64,000 nucleotides of DNA. Source: Rhodobacter sp. (GTDB lineage: Bacteria > Pseudomonadota > Alphaproteobacteria > Rhodobacterales > Rhodobacteraceae). Under the pieces are notes generated by a model. It was not told the DNA's origin, did not search any database, and saw only the letters and a list, made by a program, of their open reading frames with translations. Shown piece after piece: positions 52,124 to 62,100 of the stretch (its first letter is position 1; each line of letters starts with the position of its first letter). The stretch is taken from the NCBI GenBank assembly GCA_027487575.1, contig JAIYDJ010000008.1, positions 1-64,000 on the forward strand, in the 5' to 3' direction. Made by a program: the position numbers and the translations under genes.

Positions 52124-52446
52124 CAGACAGGTCTCCGGGTCCGGGCGGGGCGCAGCAGGACGACAAGCATGCCAAGGGCCGTCAGACCCATCACGACTGC
52201 CAGCACGAACTGCATCAGGAAAAAGGCGGCCAGTGCGGTCAGCACCGACCCGATCAGGATCAGCGCCGCCAAGAGGCCGAACGCCAGACCGTTGCGCTTG
52301 GTCAGCGCGGCAAGCAGGCCGCCGATCAGGACGGACCCTGCGCCAAAAAGGGCAAGGAATGCGCCCACGCTGCCGGTGACGCCCGTGCCCGGCGACAGGG
52401 CGGCATAGGCCGCAAGGCCCACCCCGATCAGCGCCGGAAAGATCAT
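52123..52446 (-). CDS. Small polytopic membrane protein, probable anchor of the PQQ dehydrogenase
   Basis: A 107-residue protein with four hydrophobic helices (MIFPALIGVGLAAYAAL, GAFLALFGAGSVLIGGLL, LAFGLLAALILIGSVLTAL and MQFVLAVVMGLTALGMLVVL) and a basic end RPARTRRPV. It corresponds in place and type to the N-terminal anchor of mGDH-type dehydrogenases. I start at the ATG at 52444-52446; TTG codons upstream (to 52500) would add up to 18 residues, and AAGG before one of them makes the start uncertain. The gene overlaps the next by TGATG. Confidence 0.7.
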   Translation of the reverse strand: MIFPALIGVGLAAYAALSPGTGVTGSVGAFLALFGAGSVLIGGLLAALTKRNGLAFGLLAALILIGSVLTALAAFFLMQFVLAVVMGLTALGMLVVLLRPARTRRPV

Positions 52447-52667
52447 GGGAAGCAGGCTTCTTTGCAAGATCGTGCCCTTTGCGAAGTGATCCTGACGCAA
52501 CCGGTTGCCGTGCCGATTGTTCCCGGAAAACCGCGCATGCGGGTATCTCCCTCGTGCGACGGCGGTGGTTTGGCTTGGCCGCGCAGTCCATCACGGGGAT
52601 CAGCGGGCGCAGCCTTTGAACATGGGTGCCCACGGGCCGACTTGCGAAGGAGGGGGGGTGTACCCAG

Positions 52668-53684
52668 ATGAAGCCCGAGACAGCAAAGGTTCGGAACAGC
52701 CGGATGGACACCGCCGCAATCGTGAAGGGGCTGGCGACGCAGGGGGCCGCTTCTGCACACGCCCCGCCGCCGGCCGCACCGGACGCAGACCGGTCCGCCC
52801 GGATCGAGGCCTTCGTACACCGTCATTTCACCTGGCCCGGAACCCTGCATCTGCATCGCGCCGCCGTCGGGTTCGACATCCTGCGGGCACCGGTCAATGT
52901 CCTGCTCTCGCCGGTTCTGGTTCTGGTGCGGCTTCTGGCCTGGGTGTGCGGCAAGCTGCGACTGACCCGGCCGGCCCGATGGCTGCAGCGCCGCCGCCTG
53001 TTGCTGCGCACGGCGGTATCCGCCCGGGTCGAGGCGGCGATCCTGACCGAACTTCTTGGGGTGCCTCTGGCCAATGGCGATGCCGTGCCGGACCGTGCGG
53101 CGCTTGGCCGCGCCATCCTGGCCGCGCCCCACCTGCGTGAGGCGATCCGCCAGCGGGGCAGCGTGGCAGGGGCGCAGGCCATGGCCGACCGGATCACCGG
53201 GGCCTTGGGCGACTACACCGGTACCCGATCAGCCATGGCGGAATTCACGGTGGCGCTTTTGACGCTGGCCGTGGGCGGGGTCGTGTTTCAGGCGCTGACA
53301 CCGGGAATGATGTCGATGGCTCCGGGCGTCGCCGAGGCCGTTTCGCACGGTGCGGCCGTGTCGGGGTTTCCGCTGGGGGAAACGCTGGGCGGGGTCTGGT
53401 ATGGCGTGTTCCCGGTGGGGCCATCCCCGGCTTTGGTCGCGGGCGTGCTGGCGGGGCTCATGGTGCTGGGGGCGGTCGTGGCTGCCTTTGCAGGCATTCT
53501 GGCCGACCCGGTGCAGACAAGGCTGGGCTTGCACCGGCGCAGGCTGATGCGGCTGTTCGCCACCATCGACGCCGAGACGGCCGGTGCGACAGGCAAGGAT
53601 TTCGTTGCGCACGAACATCTTCTGGCGCGGGTGTTCGACCTTATGGACACGGTCCTGTCGGTGTTCCGGGCGTTCCGGGGCTAG
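52668..53684 (+). CDS. Conserved membrane protein of unknown function (DUF6635-like)
   Basis: A 338-residue protein. Residues 40-110 (IEAFVHRHFTWPGTLHLHRAAVG, FDILRAPVNVLLSP and RRRLLLRTAVSARVEA) form a basic amphipathic region. Two membrane segments follow near FTVALLTLAVGGVVFQAL and ALVAGVLAGLMVLGAVVAAF. The sequence resembles a Rhodobacteraceae family I know as DUF6635, with unknown role. The ATG at 52668 has AAGGAGG 11-17 nt upstream; a longer frame from 52626 is also open. Confidence 0.75.
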   Translation: MKPETAKVRNSRMDTAAIVKGLATQGAASAHAPPPAAPDADRSARIEAFVHRHFTWPGTLHLHRAAVGFDILRAPVNVLLSPVLVLVRLLAWVCGKLRLTRPARWLQRRRLLLRTAVSARVEAAILTELLGVPLANGDAVPDRAALGRAILAAPHLREAIRQRGSVAGAQAMADRITGALGDYTGTRSAMAEFTVALLTLAVGGVVFQALTPGMMSMAPGVAEAVSHGAAVSGFPLGETLGGVWYGVFPVGPSPALVAGVLAGLMVLGAVVAAFAGILADPVQTRLGLHRRRLMRLFATIDAETAGATGKDFVAHEHLLARVFDLMDTVLSVFRAFRG

Positions 53685-53800
53685 GGGTCACGGCACTGCG
53701 GCAGCACGGCGCAGGGAAATTCCTGCGTCCGACACTCCCGTCCGTGACGTCCGATCCCCATGTCCCCCCCAGCGATCCCGCACAAAAAGGAGGACATGCC

Positions 53801-54304
53801 ATGGACACGAACGACCGCGACGCCATTGCCGGACTTTTCGACAGGCTTGCCGAGGTGGAACGCCGGATGCCCGACCGCGACCCCGAGGCCGAACATCTGA
53901 TCGCCGCGTCGATCGCCCGCCAGCCCGGCGCGCCCTATTATCTGGCGCAAACGGTCGTGGTTCAGGAACACGCACTGAACGCGGCGCAATTGCGGATCGA
54001 GGGGCTGGAGGAAGACCTGGCAGAGGCTCGTCGCGGCGCGCAGGGGGGTGGCTTCCTGTCCGGTCTGTTCGGTGACACGCCAGCCCCCCGACGTCGTGCG
54101 CATCCGTCGCAGCCGATGGCGCAAGGGGCGCCGGGCGGGTTTCTGTCCGGGGCCGCGCAGACGGCCATGGGCGTGGCGGGTGGCATGATGCTGGCCAGCG
54201 CGCTGGAGGGCATGTTCGGCGGCGAGGCGAAAGCCGCCGAACTGCCGGACGAGACTGATGCCGATCTGGGGGATGCCGGGTTCGGCGACGACAGCAGCTG
54301 GTGA
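53801..54304 (+). CDS. DUF2076-family protein
   Basis: A 167-residue protein. The N-terminal part (DAIAGLFDRLAEVERRMPDRDPEAE, APYYLAQTVVVQEHALNAAQ) is the helical DUF2076 domain; a glycine/proline-rich middle and an acidic tail (DETDADLGDAG) follow. GGFLSG occurs twice. The domain is sometimes called a periplasmic ligand-binding sensor, but I see no signal peptide. AAAAAGGAGG precedes the ATG. Confidence 0.85.
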   Translation: MDTNDRDAIAGLFDRLAEVERRMPDRDPEAEHLIAASIARQPGAPYYLAQTVVVQEHALNAAQLRIEGLEEDLAEARRGAQGGGFLSGLFGDTPAPRRRAHPSQPMAQGAPGGFLSGAAQTAMGVAGGMMLASALEGMFGGEAKAAELPDETDADLGDAGFGDDSSW

Positions 54305-54352
54305 CCTGACCACCCGACAGGGGCCGGACTGACAAGGTCAAGATCGGCTTCC

Positions 54353-54375
54353 GGCGCGGCGTCCCCCGCCGCGCC
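54353..54375. terminator. Hairpin behind the DUF2076 gene
   Basis: A perfect 9-bp stem (GGCGCGGCG at 54353-54361 and CGCCGCGCC at 54367-54375, loop TCCCC) lies 49 nt after the DUF2076 stop. No T tract follows, so terminator strength is uncertain. It separates the DUF2076 gene from the ABC operon. Confidence 0.45.
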
Positions 54376-54469
54376 ATCAACACAGCCCTTTGCGCGATGT
54401 TGCGCCACGGCGACATGGCAGCCCTTTCCGTTTAGCGGTGAAGCCTTAGTTGTGGTCGACGGAGGCCCG

Positions 54470-55116
<647 letters not shown>

Positions 55117-55120
<4 letters not shown>

Positions 55121-57504
55121 CCGGGGTCCTGATCCGGGCCCTGCTGTCACACTGGTGGCGCAACCCGTTGCAACTGATCACGCTTCTGGCCGGGCTTGCA
55201 CTGGGTACGGCGCTGTGGTCGGGAGTTCAGGCCATCAACGCGGAAGCGCGGGCGAGTTACGACGCGGCGGCGGCGTCGCTGGGGCAGGGGCAATATGCCC
55301 ATATCACCGCGCGCGATGGCGGTCCGATCCGCCAGGAAACCTATGTCCTGCTGCGCCGCGCGGGGTGGCTGGTATCGCCGCTGATCGAAGGCGATCTGCG
55401 GGGCGTGCGGATCATCGGCGTGGACCCCTTGACCGCACCCGGTGGCATCGGGCCGGTGGCACCTGACGGCGGGGCGGACCTTGGGGCGTTTCTGGCGGGG
55501 GCGGGGCAGATCTTTGGCCAGGCCGATACGCTGGCGGCACTGGCCGAAACGGGGGTGCAAGGCGTGATGTCGCCCGATGCAGCCCCCGGCACCGCGATCA
55601 CCGACATCGGTGTCGCACAGCGCCTTCTGGGTCGCGAAGGCCAGATCGACCGCCTGCTGGTCGCCCCGGAGCAACCGCTGAACCGGCCTCCGCTGCGCCA
55701 GATCGCGCCGGACCTGACCGAAACCGCCGCGCAGGACGGCACCGACGTGGCCCGCCTGACGGACAGCTTCCATCTTAACCTGACGGCGTTCGGCCTTCTG
55801 TCCTTTGCGGTCGGGCTGTTCATCGTGCACGGGGCCATCGGGCTGGCGTTCGAACAGCGCCGCCCTATGGTGCGCACGTTGCGGGCACTTGGGGCGCCGC
55901 TGCGCCTGCTGATCGCGGCGATGGCGGCGGAACTGGCGGTGCTGGCACTGGTGGCGGGGGCGCTGGGGGTTGCGGCGGGCTACGTCGTGGCGGCGGCCCT
56001 GCTGCCCGATGTGGCGGCAACTCTGCGCGGTCTGTACGGGGCAAACGTTTCGGGGCAACTGGCGCTGCGGCCCGAATGGTGGCTGTCGGGGCTGGCCATT
56101 GCGGTGGCGGGCACGGGGGTGGCGGCGGCGGGGTCGCTGGTGTCGCTGGCGCGGATGCCTTTGCTTGCGGGTGCCCATCCCCGCGCCTGGGCGATGGCGC
56201 GGCGGGGTGGGCGGCAGTTGGCGGTCTCGCTTGGCCTGCTCGCCCTTGCGGCGGGGCTTGCGGTTTACGGGCGCGGGCTGCTTGCCGGGTTTGCCATGCT
56301 GGGGGCGCTGCTGATCGGGGGGGCGCTGTTGCTGCCGCCAGTGCTGTCGACGGTGCTGCGGCTGGCCGAGGCGCGGGCCCGCGCGGCGGTCGCGCAATGG
56401 TTCTGGGCGGACACCCGCCAGCAGGTTCCGGGGTTGTCGCTGGCCCTGATGGCGCTTTTGCTGGCGATGGCGGCGAATGTCGGGGTGTCGACCATGGTGT
56501 CATCGTTCCGGCTGACCTTCACCGCCTTTCTGGATCAGCGGCTGGCGTCGGAGCTTTACGTCAGTGCGACAGATGCCGCACAGGCCGCGCGGATCGTCAG
56601 CGTGGCCGCCGGGGCGGCGCAGGCGACCCTGCCGATCCTTGCGGTGGACCGGCAGGTGGCGGGCCAGCCCGCGCAGGTCTACGGCGCACGCGACCACGCC
56701 ACCTACCGCGACAACTGGCGGTTCCTGCAGGCGCTGCCCGATGTCTGGAACCGGCTGGCGCGGGGCGAGGGCGTGCTGGTGAACGAACAGCTTTACCGCC
56801 GGGGCGGGCTGAGCCTTGGTGAGCCGCTGGCAGTCACCCCGGCGCTGACCCTGCCGGTGCTGGGCATTTACGGCGATTACGGCAACCCGGTCGGTCAGGT
56901 CATTCTTGCCGAGGCAGAGTTCCGCCGCGAATTCCCCGACGTAGAAGCCCTGCGGTTCGGGCTGCGGGTGGCACCGGATGATGTCGCTGCCGTGCGTGCC
57001 GCCCTGACGGCACAGGCCGGCGTCGCCGAGGCTGCGATGATCGATCAGGCGGCGATCAAGGCGCTGTCGCTGTCTGTGTTCGAACGTACCTTCACCGTCA
57101 CGACCGCGCTGAACATCCTGACGCTGGCGGTGGCGGGATTTGCGATGCTGATGAGCCTTCTGACGCTGGCGGCGATGCGCCTGCCGCAACTGGCTCCGGT
57201 CTGGGCACTGGGGTTGACGCGGGCAAGGCTGGCCGGGCTGGACCTGTTGCGCGCGGTGGTTCTGGCGACGCTGACCGGTGCCCTGGCGCTGCCTTTGGGG
57301 CTGGCGCTGGCTTGGGCGCTGCTGGCGGTCGTCAATGTCGAGGCTTTCGGCTGGCGGTTGCCAATGTATCTGTTTCCGCTGGATTATCTGCGTCTGGGGG
57401 GCTTTGCGCTGCTGGCTGCGGCGGGGGCGGCGATGTGGCCCGCGTGGCAGCTTTGGCGCATTCCGCCAGCGCGTCTGTTGGGAGTGTTCCGCCATGAACG
57501 TTAG
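55117..57504 (+). CDS. FtsX-type ABC transporter permease (double-unit, AttFG-like)
   Basis: A 795-residue permease with two FtsX units. Unit one has an N-terminal helix ([25 protein letters not shown]), a long periplasmic region (about residues 45-230) and three helices. Unit two repeats this after RWF-type linkers with the periplasmic part around residues 500-660. Length and arrangement match LolC/AttFG-type fusions. Its stop is preceded by the start of the lipocalin gene, overlapping by 11 nt, as in attEFGH operons. Confidence 0.9.
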
Positions 57505-58534
57505 AATGCTGCTGCTGGGTCTGCTGCTGCTTTTGCCGGGGCAGGCCATGGCACAGGGTTTCGCCGGTCTCGGCAGCGGGCCGGGCGACTTCGCGACCCC
57601 CGATCCTGACCGGGTGCTGGAGTTTCCCGCCGACCATGGCGCGCACCCCGCCTTCCGCATCGAATGGTGGTATCTGACCGCCAATCTGACCGGGCCGGAT
57701 GGCACACCCTACGGCCTGCAATGGACGCTGTTCCGATCGGCCCTCGCACCGCGCGACGGCGAGGGGTGGGACACCCCGCAACTGTGGATGGGTCATGCCG
57801 CTGTCACCACTCCGGACGCGCATTTCGTCACGGAACGGCTGGCGCGCGGCGGGATCGGGCAGGCGGGCGTGCAGATCGCGCCGTTTTCAGCCTGGATCGA
57901 CGACTGGGTGATGGAAGGCCCGGATTTCGACCGGATGCGGCTGAAAGCGTCAGGCCCCGATTTCGCCTATGATGTCGGGCTGACGGCGACCGGGCCGCAG
58001 GTCTTGCACGGGCGGCAGGGCTATTCGGTGAAATCGTCGGCGGGGCAGGCGAGCCACTATTATTCGCAGCCGTTCTTTCAAGTGTCCGGCACCCTGACCC
58101 TGCCGGAGGGAGACGTGCCGGTCACCGGGGCGGCGTGGCTGGACCGCGAATGGTCGTCGCAGCCTCTTGCGCAGGATCAGCGCGGCTGGGACTGGTTTTC
58201 GCTGTCGTTCGAAAGCGGTGACAAGTTGATGGGATTCGTGCTGCGCGGCACGGCGGATTACACGGCGGCGACCTGGATCGAGGCCGATGGCACGGCCACG
58301 GCCTATCCAGACGGGGCGTTTTCGGCCATGCCGCTGGCGCGCCATTCGGTCGCCGGGCGCGAGGTGCCGGTGGACTGGCGGGTTCGCCTGCCCGACCAAG
58401 GGGTGGACGTGACGGTAAAGGCGCTGAACCCGGATGCGTGGATGGACACATCGGTGCCCTATTGGGAAGGTCCGGTGGTGCTGTCGGGCAGCCATGGTGG
58501 TGCAGGCTATCTGGAGATGACCGGTTATGACTGA
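57494..58534 (+). CDS. Secreted lipocalin-like protein, AttH/CrtC family
   Basis: A 346-residue protein with a Sec signal (MLLLGLLLLLPGQAMA, cleavage near AQG). FRIEWWYLTANL (about residues 53-64) and WLDREWSSQ with WDWFSLSFE are the AttH/carotenoid 1,2-hydratase core. It is annotated in many genomes as carotenoid 1,2-hydratase or secreted hydrolase, but in an ABC-FtsX operon it is better read as AttH, a periplasmic lipid-handling partner. It overlaps both the permease (11 nt) and the downstream PNPOx gene (8 nt). Carotenoid hydration is less likely here. Confidence 0.85.
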   Translation: MNVRMLLLGLLLLLPGQAMAQGFAGLGSGPGDFATPDPDRVLEFPADHGAHPAFRIEWWYLTANLTGPDGTPYGLQWTLFRSALAPRDGEGWDTPQLWMGHAAVTTPDAHFVTERLARGGIGQAGVQIAPFSAWIDDWVMEGPDFDRMRLKASGPDFAYDVGLTATGPQVLHGRQGYSVKSSAGQASHYYSQPFFQVSGTLTLPEGDVPVTGAAWLDREWSSQPLAQDQRGWDWFSLSFESGDKLMGFVLRGTADYTAATWIEADGTATAYPDGAFSAMPLARHSVAGREVPVDWRVRLPDQGVDVTVKALNPDAWMDTSVPYWEGPVVLSGSHGGAGYLEMTGYD

Positions 58535-59093
58535 TCCCCACCCATGGGCCGCCGATCTTGCGACGCTGCAGGCCCAGGTCTGGCTGCTGCTGGTGCGCGG
58601 CGTGGGCGACCGGCATGCGGCGGCCCGGCATCCGACGCTTGCCACCCTGTCGCCCGTCGGCTGGCCCGAGGCGCGCACCGTCGTGCTGCGCGCGGCGGAT
58701 CCGGTGGCGGGCCATCTTGATCTGCACACCGACCTGCGTTCGGCCAAGGTGGCGTCCTTGCGGGCCAACCCGCGCGCAACGCTGCATGTTTGGGATGCGT
58801 CCGCCCATCTGCAGACCCGGATCGAGGCAACCGTGACCATCCTGACAGGGGCGGATGTCGCGGACATCTGGGCAAGGGTGCCCGATGCCTCGCGGTCGGG
58901 ATATGGGGCCTTGCACGCACCCGGCCTGCCTATCGCCGACCCGCTGGCCCATGACCGCACCCCCGACCCTGCGTCGTTTGCCGTGCTGCGCTGTGCAGTG
59001 CAGGCAGTGGATGTTCTGCACCTTGGGCCGCGCCACCGCCGGGCGCGGTTTGACCCGGCGAATGGATGGGCCGGGCAGTGGCTGGCGCCCTGA
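58527..59093 (+). CDS. Pyridoxamine 5-phosphate oxidase-fold flavoprotein
   Basis: A 188-residue PNPOx-like protein. LATLSPVGWPEARTVVLRA and LDLHTDLRSAKVASLRANPRA are the FMN-binding parts of the fold. It is shorter than PdxH (about 210-220) and lacks an obvious PLP-synthesis C-terminal motif, so the substrate is open. It overlaps the lipocalin gene by 8 nt and ends 9 nt before the convergent glucan synthase. Confidence 0.85.
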   Translation: MTDPHPWAADLATLQAQVWLLLVRGVGDRHAAARHPTLATLSPVGWPEARTVVLRAADPVAGHLDLHTDLRSAKVASLRANPRATLHVWDASAHLQTRIEATVTILTGADVADIWARVPDASRSGYGALHAPGLPIADPLAHDRTPDPASFAVLRCAVQAVDVLHLGPRHRRARFDPANGWAGQWLAP

Positions 59094-59102
59094 CGCGGCG
59101 GA

Positions 59103-62100
59103 TCAGCCTGCCTGACCACCAAGAAAAAGCCGCAGCACCGTTGATCCGGGGACAAGCGCCAGACGGAACGGCCCGCCCTGATGGGGCACGGCGGTTCCGT
59201 TCACCTCGGCCCCGGTGATCCCCCGCCCTGTGCCGCCGGTGTTCTGGATATCGACCCGCACTTCGGCCCCGCCGTGGCGGATGGTCAGGGTCACCTCCGG
59301 CCAGCTTGCCGGCAGACACGGGTCGAACACCAGCGTGTCCGCCTCTCGGGTCAGACCCATGATGCCCTCGATCCCGGCCCGGTACATCCAGCCCGCCGAC
59401 CCGGTGTACCAGGACCAACCGCCCCGCCCTTCATGCGGGGCCACCGAATACACATCCGCCGCGATGACATAGGGCTCCGCCTTGTAGCGCTGTGCATCGG
59501 CGGCGGTCCGGCTGTGGTTGATCGGGTTCAGCAGGGCGAACAGGTCCGCCGCCCGGTCGCCCTGACCCAGCCGCGCAAAGGCCATGACCGCCCACATCGC
59601 GGCATGGCTGTATTGCCCGCCGTTCTCGCGCAGGCCGGGGGGATATCCCTTGATGTATCCCGGGTCCTGCGGGCTGGCGTCGAAGGGCGGGCTGAACAAC
59701 AGCGCAAGACCGGGGTCGCGCCGGATCAGCCTTTGCTCGACCGAGGCCATGGCCTGTGCCGCCCGGTCGGGATCGCCCGCTTCGGACAGGACCGACCACG
59801 ACTGCGCGATGCTGTCGATGCGGCATTCCAGCGAGCTTTCGGACCCCAGCAATGACCCGTCATCGAAGGTGCCGCGCCGGTACCATGCGCCATCCCAACC
59901 GTCGGTCTCGATCGCGGTCTGCACCCCGTCGGCATGGGCCAGCCAGGCCTGCGCCCGTTCGGGGTCGCGGGTCTGCGCCAGAGGAGCCATCATCCGGATC
60001 GCGGCGATCAGCAGCCATCCGAGCCAGACACTCGAACCGCGGCCTTCCTCGCCCACGCGGTTCATTCCGTCGTTCCAGTCGCCGGTGCCGATCAGCGGCA
60101 TTCCGTTCTCGCCCGTAAGCGCGATCGCCTGATCCAGACCCCGCGCGCAATGTTCGAACAGGCTGGCCGTCTCGTCCGTCGTGTCGGGCTGATAGAAGGC
60201 GTCATGCGCACCTGGCTGCACCGCGATGCCCTCCAGAAACGGCACCTGTTCGTCCAGAATGCCCGCATCGCCCGACACGGCGACATAGCGCGCCACCCCG
60301 AAGCCCAGCCAGACCCTGTCGTCCGAGATGCGCGTCCGCACGCCTTGCCCGGAATGGGGAAGCCACCAGTGCTGCACGTCGCCTTCGGGAAACTGCCGGG
60401 CGGCGGCGCGCAGCAGGTGTTCGCGCGTCATGTCGGGGCGCGAAAAGGTCAAGGCCATGCCATCCTGCAACTGGTCCCGAAAACCGTACGCGCCGCTGGC
60501 CTGATAGAAACCCGCCCGCGCCCAGATGCGGCAGGCCAGTGTCTGGTACAAAAGCCAGCCGTTCAGCAGGATGTCCATCGACCGGTCCGGTGTCCTGACC
60601 TGAACCGCCTGCAGAAGATCGGTCCAGTGTCTGGCGATGCCGGTCTGCACGGCGTCAAGATCCGTGGTGCGATAGCGGCGGATCAGGTCGCGCGCGGCCT
60701 CGATCCGGTCTGCCTGACCCAGCAGCAGCCGCAGTTCCACCGTCTGGCCCGGTGCCAATATCAGCGTCCGCTGAAGGGCCGCGCAGGGATCGGCCGCCGC
60801 ACCGGCATGGCCCGAAAGCGGTTGCCCACGCAAGCCCCGAGGGTCGCGCAGACTGCCGCCCGGTCCCAGAACCTCGGCGCGGTTGCAGGTGAACCCGTCC
60901 ACCTGCGGGCCGATGTCGGCAAAGGCGACACGCCCCGGAAAAGCCATGCCAAAGGGGTTGCGCGCCATCAGCGCCCCGGTTTCAGGGTCGCGTTCGGTGG
61001 TGACATAGGGCGAGGTCGCGCTGCGCGACGTGCCAAGAACCCATTCGGCATAGGTCGTGACCGACAGCCTGCGCACCCGGTCCGTCGTGTTGTGCAGCGT
61101 CAGGCGCGTGATGCGCACCGGATCGCCCAGCGGGACGGTTTGCAGCATCTGCGCGGCGATGCCCTGGCCGGTGTGTTCGAACCGGCTGTAGCCGAACCCG
61201 TGCCGGGCGGTGTAGGTGCCCCGCCCCCGGATCGGCAGCGCGGTCGGGGTCCAGATCGCGCCGCTGTCCAGATCGCGCAGATAGACCGCATCCCCTGCGG
61301 GATCGCAGACCGGGTCGTTCGACCAGGGGGTCAACTGATTTTCGCGGCTGTTCTCGGCCCAGACCGGGCCGCTGCCTTCGGCCGACGTGATGAAACCGAA
61401 GGACGGATTGGCAATGACGTTGGCCCAGGGTGCCGGAGTGGTGGCCCCGTCGTGCAGGACGGTCACATATTCGCGCCCGTCGGCATCGAACCCGCCAAGG
61501 CCGTTGAAGAATTCCAGCGCGGGCGTGGGACGGGCTTCGGGCACCTCGGCCATGGGGAAAAACGGCGGGATCGTCACCGGCACATGCGCGGGCAACGTAT
61601 CAAGGTGCTGGCCGATGTCGCCCCGGCTGGCCACCATCACCACCCGCGCCACCGACAACAGCAGGGCCCGCGCCTCTGCGCTGATCAGATCGGTCCGCAG
61701 CGCATGGATCGCGCCCTGAACGGCCCCGGCGGCGCGCGGCTTGCCCTGCGCTGACCGCACGGCCGCCTCGATCCCGATCTGCAGGTCCTGCACATAGGAC
61801 GCCGCGCGTTCGTTCAGGATCACCAGATCGACGGCCATCTGCCGGGCACGCCAGTATTCCTGCGCCGCCAGAATCTGCGTGACCTGCGCCAGATCGGCGG
61901 CGTCGTCGATCAGCATCAGCACGATGGGCAGGTCGCCCGAGATGCCGAACGGCCACAGCCCCGATTGCGGACCCGCACCGGCGATGATCCGGCCAGAACG
62001 CGCGCGCAGGCGCGGGTCCGCCCGCAGGATCATGCCCGCCAGCGTCTGCAGGTCGGCGGCTTCGGCGTTGGTCAAACCCAGATGGCGCAACTGGACCTGC

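Noticed and set aside
57494-58534. Carotenoid 1,2-hydratase CrtC of spheroidene biosynthesis
   Set aside because: The protein has a signal peptide and overlaps an FtsX-type permease gene, which fits AttH. No carotenoid genes are adjacent.
59934-61754. A 606-codon plus-strand open frame within the glucan synthase
   Set aside because: It is antisense to the GH94 domains, which carry conserved motifs; the frame is rich in Arg, Gly and Pro without family features.
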